From Anolis sagrei (lineage: Eukaryota > Chordata > Lepidosauria > Squamata > Anolidae), in contig NC_090024.1 in assembly GCF_037176765.1 (NCBI RefSeq), forward strand, positions 243,289,571 through 243,353,570: a stretch of DNA of 64,000 bases. The letters are read 5' to 3'. The notes beneath the pieces were generated by a model, which was given only the letters and a program-made list of their open reading frames with translations, was not told the origin of the DNA and did no database searches. Positions 11,561 through 22,800 of the stretch are shown one piece after another; the stretch's first letter is position 1, and each line of letters opens with the position of its first letter. Made by a program: the position numbers and the translations under genes.

Positions 11561-12295
11561 GAGACTCCTGCAGAGGTGAGAGGATCCCTCTTGTCCTTTG
11601 CTGAACGTAGCATTTGTTGGATTTTCTTGGTGGGTCTGTAGATTGTTTGTATGTTGTGTTTCCTCATCAGCTTCCCTCTGTGGTCAGTGGTTCCCTTGAT
11701 GTATGGCAGGAACACTTTTCCTCTGGGTGGATCTTCATCTTGACTCTCGTGGCTTGTTCTTGGTCTTGAAGCTCTTCTGATGTCTGAGGTGGAGTCTCCA
11801 TTGGCCTGGAGAGCCCAGTTGAGGTGGTTCAGTCCATCTTGGAGGAGGTGGGCTTCACAGATCCTTTTTGCACGCTCTGCCAAGGCTTTAATGGGGCTTC
11901 TTTTTTGACTTGGGTGATGGTTGGAGTTTTTATGTAGATATTTATCTGTGTGTGTGGGTTTTCTGTAAACGGTGTGACCCAATTATTGATCTGGTTTGCG
12001 GATGACTAGGACATCTAGAAAAGGCAGTCTTCCTTCCTTTTCTTTTTCCATAGTGAACTGGATGTTTGGGTGGATGCTGTTAAGATGGTCCAGGAACCTG
12101 TTGAGTTCCTCTTCTCCATGGCTCCAAATGGTGAAAGTGTCATCCATGTATCTGAACCCTATAGTGGGCTTTTTTGTTGCTGTTTCCAGGGCTTGTTTTT
12201 CAAAGTGCTCCATGTAGAAATTAGCTATGACCATGCTGAGAGGTCTCCCCATAGCTACTCCATTTTTCTTCCTCCTCAATGGGGCCTCCTTCCAG

Positions 12296-12439
12296 ATATT
12301 TGAACATGTCTATCATCTCCCCCTTCAGTAAAGGATCGCTGCCTTGTCATGGCACTGGAGCTTGAGCACCTCAATGATGCCACGAGCGAAACCATGAAGG
12401 GACACCCAAGATGGGACGGTCATGGCAGAGAGGTCACAC
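12296..12439 (-). other. LINE debris, CR1-like then unclear
   Basis: Begins with a CR1-like block (atatttgaacatgtctatca). It then holds a stretch (ccttgtcatggcactggagc) that I cannot place with confidence; it may be BovB 5' sequence. Confidence 0.3.
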
Positions 12440-12565
12440 CCCACTTACCTCATTGTCCAACAGACTTCTGAAGATGCCAGCCACAGATGCAGGTGAAACG
12501 TCAGGAAAGTATGTTGCTAGAACATGGCCATGCAGTTAAAAAAAAAAAAAACCCCACAGCAACCC
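12440..12565 (+). mobile_element. PLE terminal fragment, older subfamily
   Basis: Diverged copy of the terminal block (ccaacagacttctgaagatg, then caggtgaaacgtcagg) followed by a run of A. Confidence 0.6.
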
Positions 12566-12940
12566 AAGGCTTCAATTGCAAAAGCAAACAGGCTCAACAG
12601 CAGTTCTGGATGTGAACCCTTGGCCTGACCAAGGCCATGCACACAATGCAACCATGTCCTTCCTTCCTTCCGCACCCAAGGACTGGCTACTTAGATGCTT
12701 TCCCTCTCTGCATGTCAACTGTGGGATGCATGATGCATGGCTTTGCACAAACCACCGCAACAGGAAGGAGGGGGAAAAGATGTAAAGAAAAGAGCCAGCT
12801 TTGCTAGGGATTCCACTTCTTGCAGAGAGACATCTTCACCTGCCTGTCTTTCCTTCTGCTTGGTGCTGTGAAGCAATGGTATCGGTGCATTCAGCATCCA
12901 AATGGGCCTTTCGGTGCATCTACACTGTAGATTTAATGGG
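12566..12940. other. Unassigned, nothing recognised
   Basis: No convincing coding, RNA or repeat signal beyond short simple repeats. Confidence 0.45.
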
Positions 12941-12944
12941 TTTA

Positions 12945-13085
12945 TATAACTGTGATATGACTAGGGTGGGACAAAGGACTCTTGTCTGTTGGAGCTAGGT
13001 GTGAATGTTTCAATTGACCACCTTGATTAGCATTTGATGGCCTGGTAGTGCCTGGGGCAATTTTTTGTTGAGAGGTGATTAGATG
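12945..13085 (-). mobile_element. PLE terminal fragment
   Basis: Matches the internal part of the PLE end (ctagggtgggacaaaggact to gagaggtgattagatg). Confidence 0.7.
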
Positions 13086-13138
13086 TATAAGCCCATGAGT
13101 CCCCCCAGGGGTGAGAAAGGCAGTATATAAATACTGTA

Positions 13139-13190
<52 letters not shown>

Positions 13191-13265
13191 CTACTTGGAA
13201 ACCACTCTGAGTCTCCTTGGGGAGACAAAGCAGTATATAAATAAAGTTTTGTTGTTGTTGTTGTA
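13086..13265 (+). repeat. Two L2-type 3' tails with (AAT)n
   Basis: Two LINE tail blocks (agtccccccaggggtgag; ccactctgagtctccttgg) flank an (AAT)n tract at 13139-13190 and end in (GTT)n. Confidence 0.6.
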
Positions 13266-13556
13266 TAAGCCCACTCGCCCAACAGATCCAACCACAGAAA
13301 CCTTGCTCTGAGGGTGCATCTATACTGCAGTATTAATGCACCTTGATACCACTTTTGAACTGCTTTGGCTCACTGCTATGGAATCCTGGGATGTGTAGTT
13401 TGGTGAGGGACCAAGTACTCTTTAGCAGTGGTGACTAAATACCTTGTCAAACCACAACTCCCACAATGTATTGTTGAAGGCTTTCATGGCCGGAATCACT
13501 GGGTTGTTGTAGGTTTTTTCGGGCTGTATGGCCATGTTCTAGAGGCATTCTCTCCT

Positions 13557-13591
13557 GACGTTTCGCCTGCATCTATGGCAAGCATCCTCAG
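13557..13591 (-). ncRNA. Hammerhead ribozyme core in PLE
   Basis: Canonical minus-strand core: CTGAGGA, stem II GCTTGC/GCAGGC, GAAAC, GTC. Confidence 0.68.
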
Positions 13592-14170
13592 AGGTAGTGA
13601 GGTCTGTTGGAACTAGGAAAATGGGTTTATATATCTGTGGAATGACCAGGGTGGGACAAAGGACTCTTGCTTGCTGGAGCTAGGTGTGAATGTTTCAACT
13701 GACCACCTTGATTAGCTTATAATGGCCTGACTGTGCCTGGAGCAAACTTTTGTTGAGAGGTGGTTAGATGTCCTTGTTTGTTTCCTCTCTGTTGTTGTGC
13801 TGTTGTAATGCTGGACCACTCTCACAACCACCAGGTCAGACTACACAGAGAAGCCATTGAAATCCACAAGCATGTGGACAATTTGAACAGAAAGGAGGAA
13901 ACCATCAAAATGAACAAAATCTGGCTACCAATATTTAAATAAACTCTAAAATTACAACAGCAAAACAACAGAGGGGGAAAACAATCCGGGACATGTAATC
14001 ACCTCTCAACAAAAGATTGCCCCAGGCACTGCCAGGCCATCAAATGCTCATCAAGGTGGTCAGTAGAAACATTCACACCCAGCTCCAGCAGACAAGAGTC
14101 CTTTGTCCCACCCTGGTCTTTTCACAGATATATAAACCCTTTTTCCTAGTTCCAACAGACTTCACTACCT

Positions 14171-14205
14171 CTGAGGATGCTTGCCATAGATGCAGGCGAA
14201 ACGTC
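14171..14205 (+). ncRNA. Hammerhead ribozyme core in PLE
   Basis: Canonical plus-strand core of 35 nt, cleavage triplet at 14203-14205. Confidence 0.68.
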
Positions 14206-14517
14206 AGGAGAGAATGCCTCTAGAACATGGCCATACAGCCCGAAAAAACCTACAAAGAGGTCTGTTGGAACTAGGGAAAAGGGTTTATATATCTGTGTAT
14301 TAAAAAACTCTAAAATTACAACAGCAAAACAACAATTAGGGACAACAATCTTTCAGCAAAAGATTGCCCCAGGCACTGCCAGGCCATCAAATGCTCATCA
14401 AGGTGGTCAGTTGAAACATTCACACCCAGCTCCAGCAGACAAGAGTCCTTTGTCCCACCCTGGTCATTCCACAGATATATAAACCCATTTTCCTATTTCC
14501 AACAGACCTCACTTCCT

Positions 14518-14552
14518 CTGAGGATGCTTGCCATAGATGCAGGCGAAACGTC
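14518..14552 (+). ncRNA. Hammerhead ribozyme core in PLE
   Basis: Canonical plus-strand core in the second partial copy. Confidence 0.68.
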
Positions 14553-14690
14553 AGGAGAGAATGCCTCTAGAACATGTCTATACAGCCCGAAAAAACCTAC
14601 AACAACCCAACTCCCGCAATTCCATGAATAATGGCAGTCAAAGCGGAGTCAAACTGCATCCACTCTACAGTGTAAACAATCAATGAGGAA

Positions 14691-15060
14691 AAGCGTTTAT
14701 ATGTTTGTTTTCTCGGATAGCGGCCTTCCCCACATTCTCTGTGAATTCCCCACAGGTAGGCTTTGATGTAACGACTTTCTATTTTGGAAGGGGTTTGTTT
14801 TGCTTGAGGAAGCTGTGGGTTTTGTCACCTGGCAGTTTCTCGGGGGGAGAAGCGGTGGTTTTGCAACGTCAATGGTGGTTCTTGTGCTCTTGCAAACAAG
14901 GAGGAATAATCCCTTGGCTTTTCAAGACAGACCAATCATTCATTTTAATGTTCACTTCTCAATTTCCTCGCTCAAGGTTGAGGATGCTCAAGAGTCCCAA
15001 CTAACCAAGATATGATTCTTTACAGCAAGTTTTGCAAAACAGGTGTTCTAACCTGGAATG
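14691..15060. other. Unassigned, downstream of COMMD7
   Basis: No recognised repeat or exon. Confidence 0.45.
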
Positions 15061-15063
15061 ACA

Positions 15064-15280
15064 TAAGGTGCATCTACACTGTAAATGCAGTCTGATACCA
15101 CTTGAACCGCCATGGCTCAGTGCTATGTGATCCTGGGAGTTGTAGTTTTCCAAGGTGTTTTCTGACAAAGAGAGTGTTGGCGCTTCGCCAAACGTCAACC
15201 CCCATGATGCCATAGCATGGAGCGGTGGCAGTTCAAGTGGCGTCAATCTGCATTACTTCTACAGTGTAGATGCATTTTTC
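15064..15280. mobile_element. Palindromic MITE at the COMMD7 3' end
   Basis: Ends ggtgcatctacactgtaa and ttctacagtgtagatgc are inverted repeats. The interior has gatcctgggagttgtagtt. It is a probable non-autonomous hAT. Confidence 0.65.
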
Positions 15281-15294
15281 ACCCCCAAAACCAT

Positions 15295-15300
15295 TTTATT
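15295..15300 (-). terminator. COMMD7: COMMD7 poly(A) signal AATAAA
   Basis: Canonical AATAAA about 47 nt after the stop codon on the minus strand, which predicts a very short 3' UTR. The predicted cleavage point falls at the edge of a MITE copy (15064-15280). Confidence 0.7.
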
Positions 15301-15346
15301 TCCCCTCGAAGATTAGGATTCGTATCCGGTTCCCATGAGATTTCCT

Positions 15347-15423
15347 TTAGCTGAGGCACTCCAGGCTGGCTTTCATTCTCTCCATTTCGTGAAGGAAGCT
15401 GTAAAACTGGGGCAGCGTCAACT
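15347..15423 (-). CDS. COMMD7: COMMD7 exon 9 with stop codon
   Basis: 77 coding nt. It completes E177, then encodes LTLPQFYSFLHEMERMK and ends ASLECLS followed by TAA. The acceptor is ttcccaacag. The leucine-rich end is the COMM-domain C-terminus. Confidence 0.96.
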
Positions 15424-16779
15424 CTGTTGGGAAGAGAAAAACAATATAATAATAGGTTGTTGTAAGTTTTTTTGGGCTATATGGCCATGGTCTAGAGGCT
15501 TTCTCTCCTGACGTTTCGCCTGCATCTATGGCAAGCATCCTCAGAGGTAGTGAGGTCTGTTGGAACTAGGAAAATGGTTTTATGTATCTGTGGAATGACC
15601 CGGGTGGGACAAAGGACTCTTGTCTGCTGGAGCTAGGTGGGAATGTTTCAACTGACCACATTGATTAGCATATAATGGTCTGACAGTGCCTGGAACAAAC
15701 TTTTGTTGAGAGGTGATTAGATGTCCTTGATTGTTTCCTCTCTGTTGTTGTGCTGTTGTAATTTTAGAGTTTTTTTTAATACTGGTAGCCAGATTTTGTT
15801 CATTTTCATGGTTTCCTCCTTTCTGTTGAAATTGTCCACATGCTTGTGGATTTCAGTGGCTTCTCTGTGTAGTCTGACATGGTGGTTGTGAGAGTGGTCC
15901 AGCATTTCTGTGTTCTCAAATAATATGCTGTGTCCAGGTTGGTTCCTCAGGTGCTCTGCTATGGCTGGCTTCTCTGGTTGAAGTAGTCTGCAGTGCCTTT
16001 CATGTTCCTTGATTCGTGTGTTGGGCAATGCCGCATTTGATGGTCCCTATGGAGACTTGTCCACAGCTGCATGGTACACGGTAGAGTATTAAAAAACTCT
16101 AAAATTGCAACAGCACAACAACAGAGAGGAAACAAACAAGGACATCTAATCACCTCTCCACAAAAGTTTGCTCCAGGCACTGTCAGGCCATTGTATGCTA
16201 ATCAAGGTGGTCAGTTGAAACATTCACACCTAGCTCCAGCAGACAAGAGTCCTTTGTCCCACGACCCTGGTCATTCCACAGAACCCTTTTTCCTAGTTCC
16301 AACAGACCTCACTACCTCTGAGGATGCTTGCCATAGATGCAGGTGAAACGTCAGGAGAAAATGCCTCTAGAACATGGCCATATAGCCTGAAAAAACCTAC
16401 AACAGGCTAGTGATTCTGGCCGTGAAAGCCTTCGCCACAGGGAGGAGGGAGCAAGCCACAGGGAGGAGGAAGCAAGCTTGTTTTCTGCTTCCTTGGAGAC
16501 TAGGACACAATGGAAAAATGGCTTCAAACTACAAGAGAGGAGATTCCATCTGAACATGAGGAAGAACTTCCTGACTGTGAGAGCCGTTCAGCAGTGGAAC
16601 TCTCTGCCCCGGAGTGTGGTGGAGGCTCCTTCTTTGGAAGCTTTTAAGCAGAGGCTGGATGGCCATCTGTCAGGGGTGATTTGAATGCAATATTCCTGCT
16701 TCTTGGCAGAATGGGGTTGGACTGGATGGCCCAGGAGGTCTCTTCCAACTCTTTGATTCTATGATTCTATGACAATACA

Positions 16780-16816
<37 letters not shown>

Positions 16817-19800
16817 CTTTATTTATACCCCGCCACCATCTCCCCAGGGAGGAGTCGGAGCGGCTTACATGAGACCAATATGTAATTGCAACTATTGCAA
16901 ATCGCTATCATAAAAGATTAGCAAAAAAAGAAATAGACCTTTCCATACAACAGGCGAAAAACTGCATTTGCAACGAGGGTCACGTGCTTACCCATGTAGA
17001 CAGGCTCCAGTCGGTTTCCTTTCTTCACCACCAGTTTCAGCTGGAAAGAAATCACGTTTCAAAAACACATGTCAAGTCTCAGCAAAAGGAAACAGGACTC
17101 CCCTTTTGCAGGCTGCAAATCCCATTTCGCCGCAAACATTGCAACAGCTGGGAAACAAGAACTCCCTGAATGAAGCCAGCTTGCCTTGTAACTGAAGCTG
17201 GGCGGCAGGGTTGCCATAGCAGAGCCTGGAAGGGGATCCTGTGCTTTGAATGGCTGCGCAGAAGAAGGAACATCTGCTGAAAATGTCCTCTTTATTAAAT
17301 GCGCAGGAGTCTTTGCTCACGTTTGCATTGGCAAGCCTGGCTTGGAATGACTGCCCTCCAAAAGGAAAGAAAGAAAGAGAAGTTCAGAGAGGAAGGAAGG
17401 AAGGAAGGAAGGAAGGAAGGAAGGAAAAGGAGAGGGAAGAAGGGATAAAGGATGTCTAGGGAAAAAAAGAAGGAAAGAAAAAATGTAGCAGATGGGGATG
17501 GAAAGGAGAAAAGGAGAAAAGAAAAGAGGGGAAGGAGGGAGAAAGAAAGAAAGAAAAAAAAAGGAAGGGATTGGAAGGAAGGAAGGAGAAAGAAAGAGAG
17601 AGGAAGGAAGGAAGGAAGGGAGAAAGAAAGAGAGGAAGGAAGGACAAAGAAAGAGAGGAAGGAAGGAGAAAGAAAGAGAGGAAGGAAGGAAGGAGAAAGA
17701 AAGAGGAAGGAAGGACAAAGAAAGAAAGAGGAAGGAAGGACAAAGAAAGAAAGAGGAAGGAAGGAAGGAAGGAAGGAAGGAAGGAAGGACAAAGAAAGAG
17801 AGGAAGGAAGGACAAAGAAAGAAAGAGGAAGGAAGGAATGAGAAAGAAGAAGAGAGGAAGGAAGGAAGGAAGGAAGGAAGGAAGGAAGGAAGGAAGGAAG
17901 GGAGGGAGGGAGGGAGGGAGGGAGGGAGGGAGGGAGGGAGGGGGGGAGGGAGGGAGGGAGGGAGGGAGGGAGGGAGGGAGGGAGGGAGGGAGGGAGGGAG
18001 GAAGGAAGGAAGGAAGGAGGAAGAAAGAAGGAAGGAAGGGAGAAAGAAAGAGGAAGGAGAAAGAAAAAAAGAGAAAGGAAGGGAGAGGGGGAGTTAGAGG
18101 GAAAGAAAGGAAAAGAAGGAAAGAAAGAAGTAAAGAACAAACAAATCAGGCTAGGAATCATTTTTATTACTATGTGTGCATTGTTGTTATGTTCAGGCAT
18201 TGAATGTTTACCTTTTATGATTGGAATCTGCCCTGTGTCCCCTTGGGGAGATAGGGTGGAATAATAATAATAATAATAATTATTATTATTATTATTATTA
18301 TTATTAGGAATGAAGGAAGGAAGGAAGGAAGGAAGGAAGGAGGAAGAAAAAGGGATAGGTAGGTAAGAAGGAAGGAAGAAACTAAGGTGAAAGAAAGAAA
18401 AAGGAAGAAAGGGAGGGAGAGATAAAGAAAGAAAAAGGAAGGAAGGAAGGAAGGAAGGAAGGAGGGAGGGAGGGAGATAAAACAAACCAATCAGGTTAGG
18501 AATCATAGGTAAGTGAAGAGATTTATTCAGAGAGAGAGAGAGCGCAATCCCATCCTGAATTAAATTACAGATATAGTTTTAGTTGCTTCTTGGAGTTCTA
18601 ATCAAAAACTAAAGCCAATTTCCCAAGCTCTGGAAAGAGCAAAAGATCTGGGAGATGTCTCTTCCTAGCAATCTGCAGGAAACCTGTGGAGGTTTTGAAG
18701 CAGAGGTCAGATGGCTAACTGTCAGGAGGGCTTGGATTGTGCCTTCCTGCCTGGCAGCAGGGGGTTGGACTGGATGGCCTCTGGAGCTCCCATCCAGCTC
18801 TAGAAGTCTAGAATTCACTCATGACTGAGAGAGCGTTCTCCTTCTTCAGTAAAGGCATTGAACACAAAGCCATGCATGTATCTTAAGAGGGTGGCTCACC
18901 TGCAAGAAGATGCTCCCCACTTTGCCCAGTTCGCTGCTTCCGGCCGTAACTGGTGGCGAGAAAGAAGACAAGTAATGGCTTGAAGCTGGTGCCCAGGTTT
19001 CAGGGGGGCAAAATTCCAGGGAAGGACTTGAGATCAAGGCAAAACTACTCACCCCCGAACTTCCATTCCATGTCCATGAGCTGGTTGACCATCAGGGTCT
19101 GCCCCACCGCCAGGCGCGAGAGCGTCGCAGCATTTCCCTTCCACTGGGCCACAAAAAGAAAATGTCACATTTTTAGCCATGTCGTCATTTTGCCCACTCT
19201 TAATGTGATTACAATCCAACTGATTTTAAGGGTCCATTTACACCAGGCATGGGCCAACTTGGGCCCTCCAGGTGTTTTGGACTCCAACTCCCACAATTCC
19301 TAACAGCTGGTAGGTCAGGGAAAATCTTTCATAAACGTCCCTCATCTGCAAACGTTGTCGGATTTCGGAATTCCAATTGCACAACCTGTACTGCATTTTC
19401 AGAACTGTTTTATGTTAGTAATATCAATGTAATATAATATATTGTATATTATAATGTAATGCAATATACTAATAATAATAATAATAATAATAATAATATG
19501 ATATTATAATTATATATTTATATTACATGTTCTGTCGCGTGCTGGGCCTGTAAAGAATTTCCTTTAAGACAGGACATGCTAGTTTTGCCCAGCGGGAAGC
19601 CAGGGGGCCCAAGGAGAAGTTCTCAGAGGTTTTCCACCACAAATAGTCTTTAGATGGCTTGTGAAGTATAATAAAGTCCTTTATTAATGAACAATCAAAC
19701 AGAAACTTCTCTTGTCTTCAGTAAAGATAAACAAATGATTCCAGGCTTTTATGCAACTGGTAGCTTCCTAAACTTGCCCACGAAGGACAGGTGACTGTCT

Positions 19801-22800
19801 TCAATAACTTCTTCTTTACTTTAAAGGAAAATCCCCTTTTTAACTTCTCCCAGGCTGACTGTAATCTAACCCTCACTGATGTGGGCTCCACTACCGGATC
19901 AAACTGCTTCTCGAACGCTGAGTGGACCTACCAGTAAAGGCTTAGATGTTCTCCAGCTGGAGTTCTTTGGTCTTTAAGGCTATTTTCCTGGAAATCTTTG
20001 GAGACTCTTAAGACTGTTCTCCCCCGGAAAGTCTTGGATGCTCTTAAGACTGTTTCCTCCCGGAAAGTCTTAAGGGTTGAAGCTTTTGTACAGGGGAAGC
20101 TTGTACATGTCTTGTACATTAGCTTTCCTTGCTGAGACTAACTAAAATGGCTCCCTTCCCTTCCCAATAGCCCTGAGCAAGGGGTGGGACCAAAACTTAA
20201 CGATGATGGACAGGTGACTTGCCCTATGACTGCAACCAAAAGAAGCCACCTGTCTGCAGAGTCCCTGAAACTCAGGGCTTCAAGCAAACATTTAATACAA
20301 AGCAAATAAAATTGGAGCTCCTGGTACAGCCGTACCAGCACATTACATGTAGTATTACTAATAATATTACATTATAATGGTATAATACAATATAGTAATA
20401 TTTAATACTGATAATACTATATTTTACTACATAATATTTAATACTGATACTAATGATATATATTGTATGTATATATTTCTTGTAAGCCACTCTGAGTCCC
20501 CTTCGGGGTGGAAAGGGTGGCATATAAATGTCGTAAACAAACAAACAAACTAACTAACTAACTAATAAATAAATAGTGTGCATTGGAAGCTATTAATGAA
20601 CACCCCTCTTATGCAAACTATGTCGGATTTCAGAATTCCAAATGTACAACCTGTACTACATTTTTCAGATTTATTTTCTGTTAGTGTGCATTGGAAGCTA
20701 TCTCCTCCAAAGATAAATAAATGCAGGAATAAGTGACTGGGCATCTCAAGCCATGCTTCCCTGAGCGCATAGTTTCGAATTCCAAGGGGAAAGGAATGCA
20801 AACCGTACCTGTTCTTCGAAAAAGCCAGCCTTCTCCTCGCTCAGACCTGCAAGAGAAACGCAACACGGTTACAAAGAAGGGAATGGACAGCGGACACTTC
20901 CCAGGATGACCGGAGGCGAAACCGAAGGGACCTACCCAGAGAGATAAGATCAGCTCGGACCTGTTCGGCGGACAGAGCCTTCTTCAAGGCACCTAGAGCA
21001 AACATCGTAAAAGAGAAAGGGTCAGCGAGAAAAGAAGCAAAGCCGTCCAGTTGCGCCGCATTGCTACTGTGCAGGAGGAAACCAAAAGGGGAAGGTCATG
21101 CAGCGGGCATCCATTGGCGCAAGTGTTTGGGATTGTGCATTCAATACAAAAATAAGCCTAGAACTTGGGCCTACCCTCCAGGTGTTTTGGACTCCAACTC
21201 CTAGCATTCCTAGCAGCCTCGGGCCCCTTCCTTTTCCCCCTCAGCCGCTTAAGCATACTAAAATTACAACATACTAAAATTAATACTAAAATTACAACTG
21301 CAAAACAACAGAGGGGAAACAATCAAGGACATCTAATCACCTCTCAACAAAAGATTGCCCCAGGCACTGCCAGGCCATCAAATGCTAATCAAGGTGGTCA
21401 GTTGAAACATTCACACCTAGCTCCAGCAGACAAGAGGTCTTTGTCCCACCCTGCTCATTCCACAGATATATAAACCCATTTTCCTACTTCCAACAGACCT
21501 CACAACCTCTGAGGATGCTTGCCATAGATGCAGGCGAAATGTCAGGAGAGAATGCCTCTAGAACATGGCTTAAGTGGCTGAGGGGGAAAAGGAAGGGGCC
21601 TGAGGCTGTTAGGAATGCAGTTTGATCCCACTTTAACTGCTATCCCTCGATGCTATGGAGTCCTGGGATCTGTAGTTTCTAAATCTAAATTACAACATAC
21701 TAAAATTAATACTAAAATTACAACAGCAAAACAACAGAGGGGAAACAACCAAGGACATCTAATCACCTCTCAACAAAAGATTGCCCCAGGCACTGCCGGG
21801 CCATCAGATGCTAATCGAGGTGGTCAGTTGAAACATTCACACCCAGCTCCAACAGACAGGAATCCTTTGTCCCACCCTGTTCATTCCACAGATATATAAA
21901 CCCTTTTTCCTAGCTCCAACAGACCTCACTACCTCTGAGGATGCTTGCCATAGATGCAGGCGAAACATCAGGAGAGAATGCCTTTAGAACATGGCTTAAG
22001 CGGCTGAGGGGGAAAAGGAAGGGGCCTGAGGCTGTTAGGAATGCAGTTTGATCACACTTTAACTGCTATCCCTCGATGCTATGGAGTCCTGGCATCTGTA
22101 GTTTCTAAATCTAAATTACAACATACTAAAATTAATACTAAAATCACAACAGCAAAACAACAGAGGGGAAACAATCAAGGACATCTAATCACCTCTCAAC
22201 AAAAGATTGCCCCAGGCACTGCTGGGCCATCAAATGCTAATCAAGGTGGTCAGTTGAATCATTCACACCCAGCTCCAACAGACAGGAATCCTTTGTCCCA
22301 CCCTGGTCATTCCACAGATATATAAACCCATTTCCCTAGCTCCAACAGACCTCACTACCTCTGAGGATGCTTGCCATAGATGCAGGTGAAATGTCAGGAG
22401 AGAATGCCTCTAGAACATGGCCATATAGCCTGGAAAAACTGACAGCAATCTGGTCTACATACTCTTTGGCAGAGGCGGCTAGAAATCCTGTAAAACTACA
22501 ACTCCAGGAATCTATAGCATTGAGCCATGGCATTGAATGTGGTGTCGAACTGTCACAAGAAATTCAATGTGCAGATTTGATAAATATGAATTTAATATGA
22601 TGTGTGGGAATGAATGGAAGGATGTATGAATTGAGCTAATAATTTTGGAAACACCAGTATAATATTAAGGCCTGCAATGACTAACTACCTGCTTGCTGGA
22701 TCTGTGATCAAAACCTGCTAATGAGAATTGATAAGAACTGTGATGACGGTTCTTTCAAGTTAAGGAGATGTTTGCAACATTCCTTATGTTAAGAAGGAAG

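Larger units (their letters stand above)
9640..12295 (-). mobile_element. Penelope-like element, most complete copy, split by L2 pieces
   Basis: The minus copy starts with the terminal block (9640-10250) and is interrupted by two L2 fragments (10283-11560). It resumes with the linker (DKRDPLTSAGV; KALAERAKRICEAHLL) and RT (GVAMGRPLSMVIANFYMEHF, and the YMDD box within TIGFRYMDDTFTIW) up to 12295. PLEs combine this RT with a GIY-YIG endonuclease; here the endonuclease region is cut by the L2s. Confidence 0.85.
13468..14607. mobile_element. Inverted Penelope-like element pair
   Basis: A minus-oriented end (13468-13808) meets a plus-oriented copy (13809-14265), followed by a second partial plus copy to about 14607. 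The block is inserted in a MITE. Confidence 0.8.
13312..14690. mobile_element. tacaactccca-type MITE, split by a PLE pair
   Basis: Left half 13312-13467 and right half 14608-14690 form one palindromic MITE (ends ggtgcatctatactg and ctctacagtgtaaac). At the break, caactcccacaat on the left is repeated as caactcccgcaat on the right, a target duplication of about 13 bp with one change. Confidence 0.65.
15445..16435. mobile_element. Inverted Penelope-like element pair in COMMD7 intron 8
   Basis: The minus copy (about 15455-16085) reaches the GIY-YIG-side coding remnant (RIKEHERHCRLLQPEKPAIA, AEHLRNQPGHSILFENTE). It is joined to a plus copy (16086-16435) ending gccttcgcc. Confidence 0.83.

Noticed and set aside
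17295-18506. A 403-codon minus open frame and several plus frames in the GGAA tract
   Set aside because: Pure microsatellite translation (PSFLPS / KEGRKE repeats); three frames are open because the repeat lacks stop codons.
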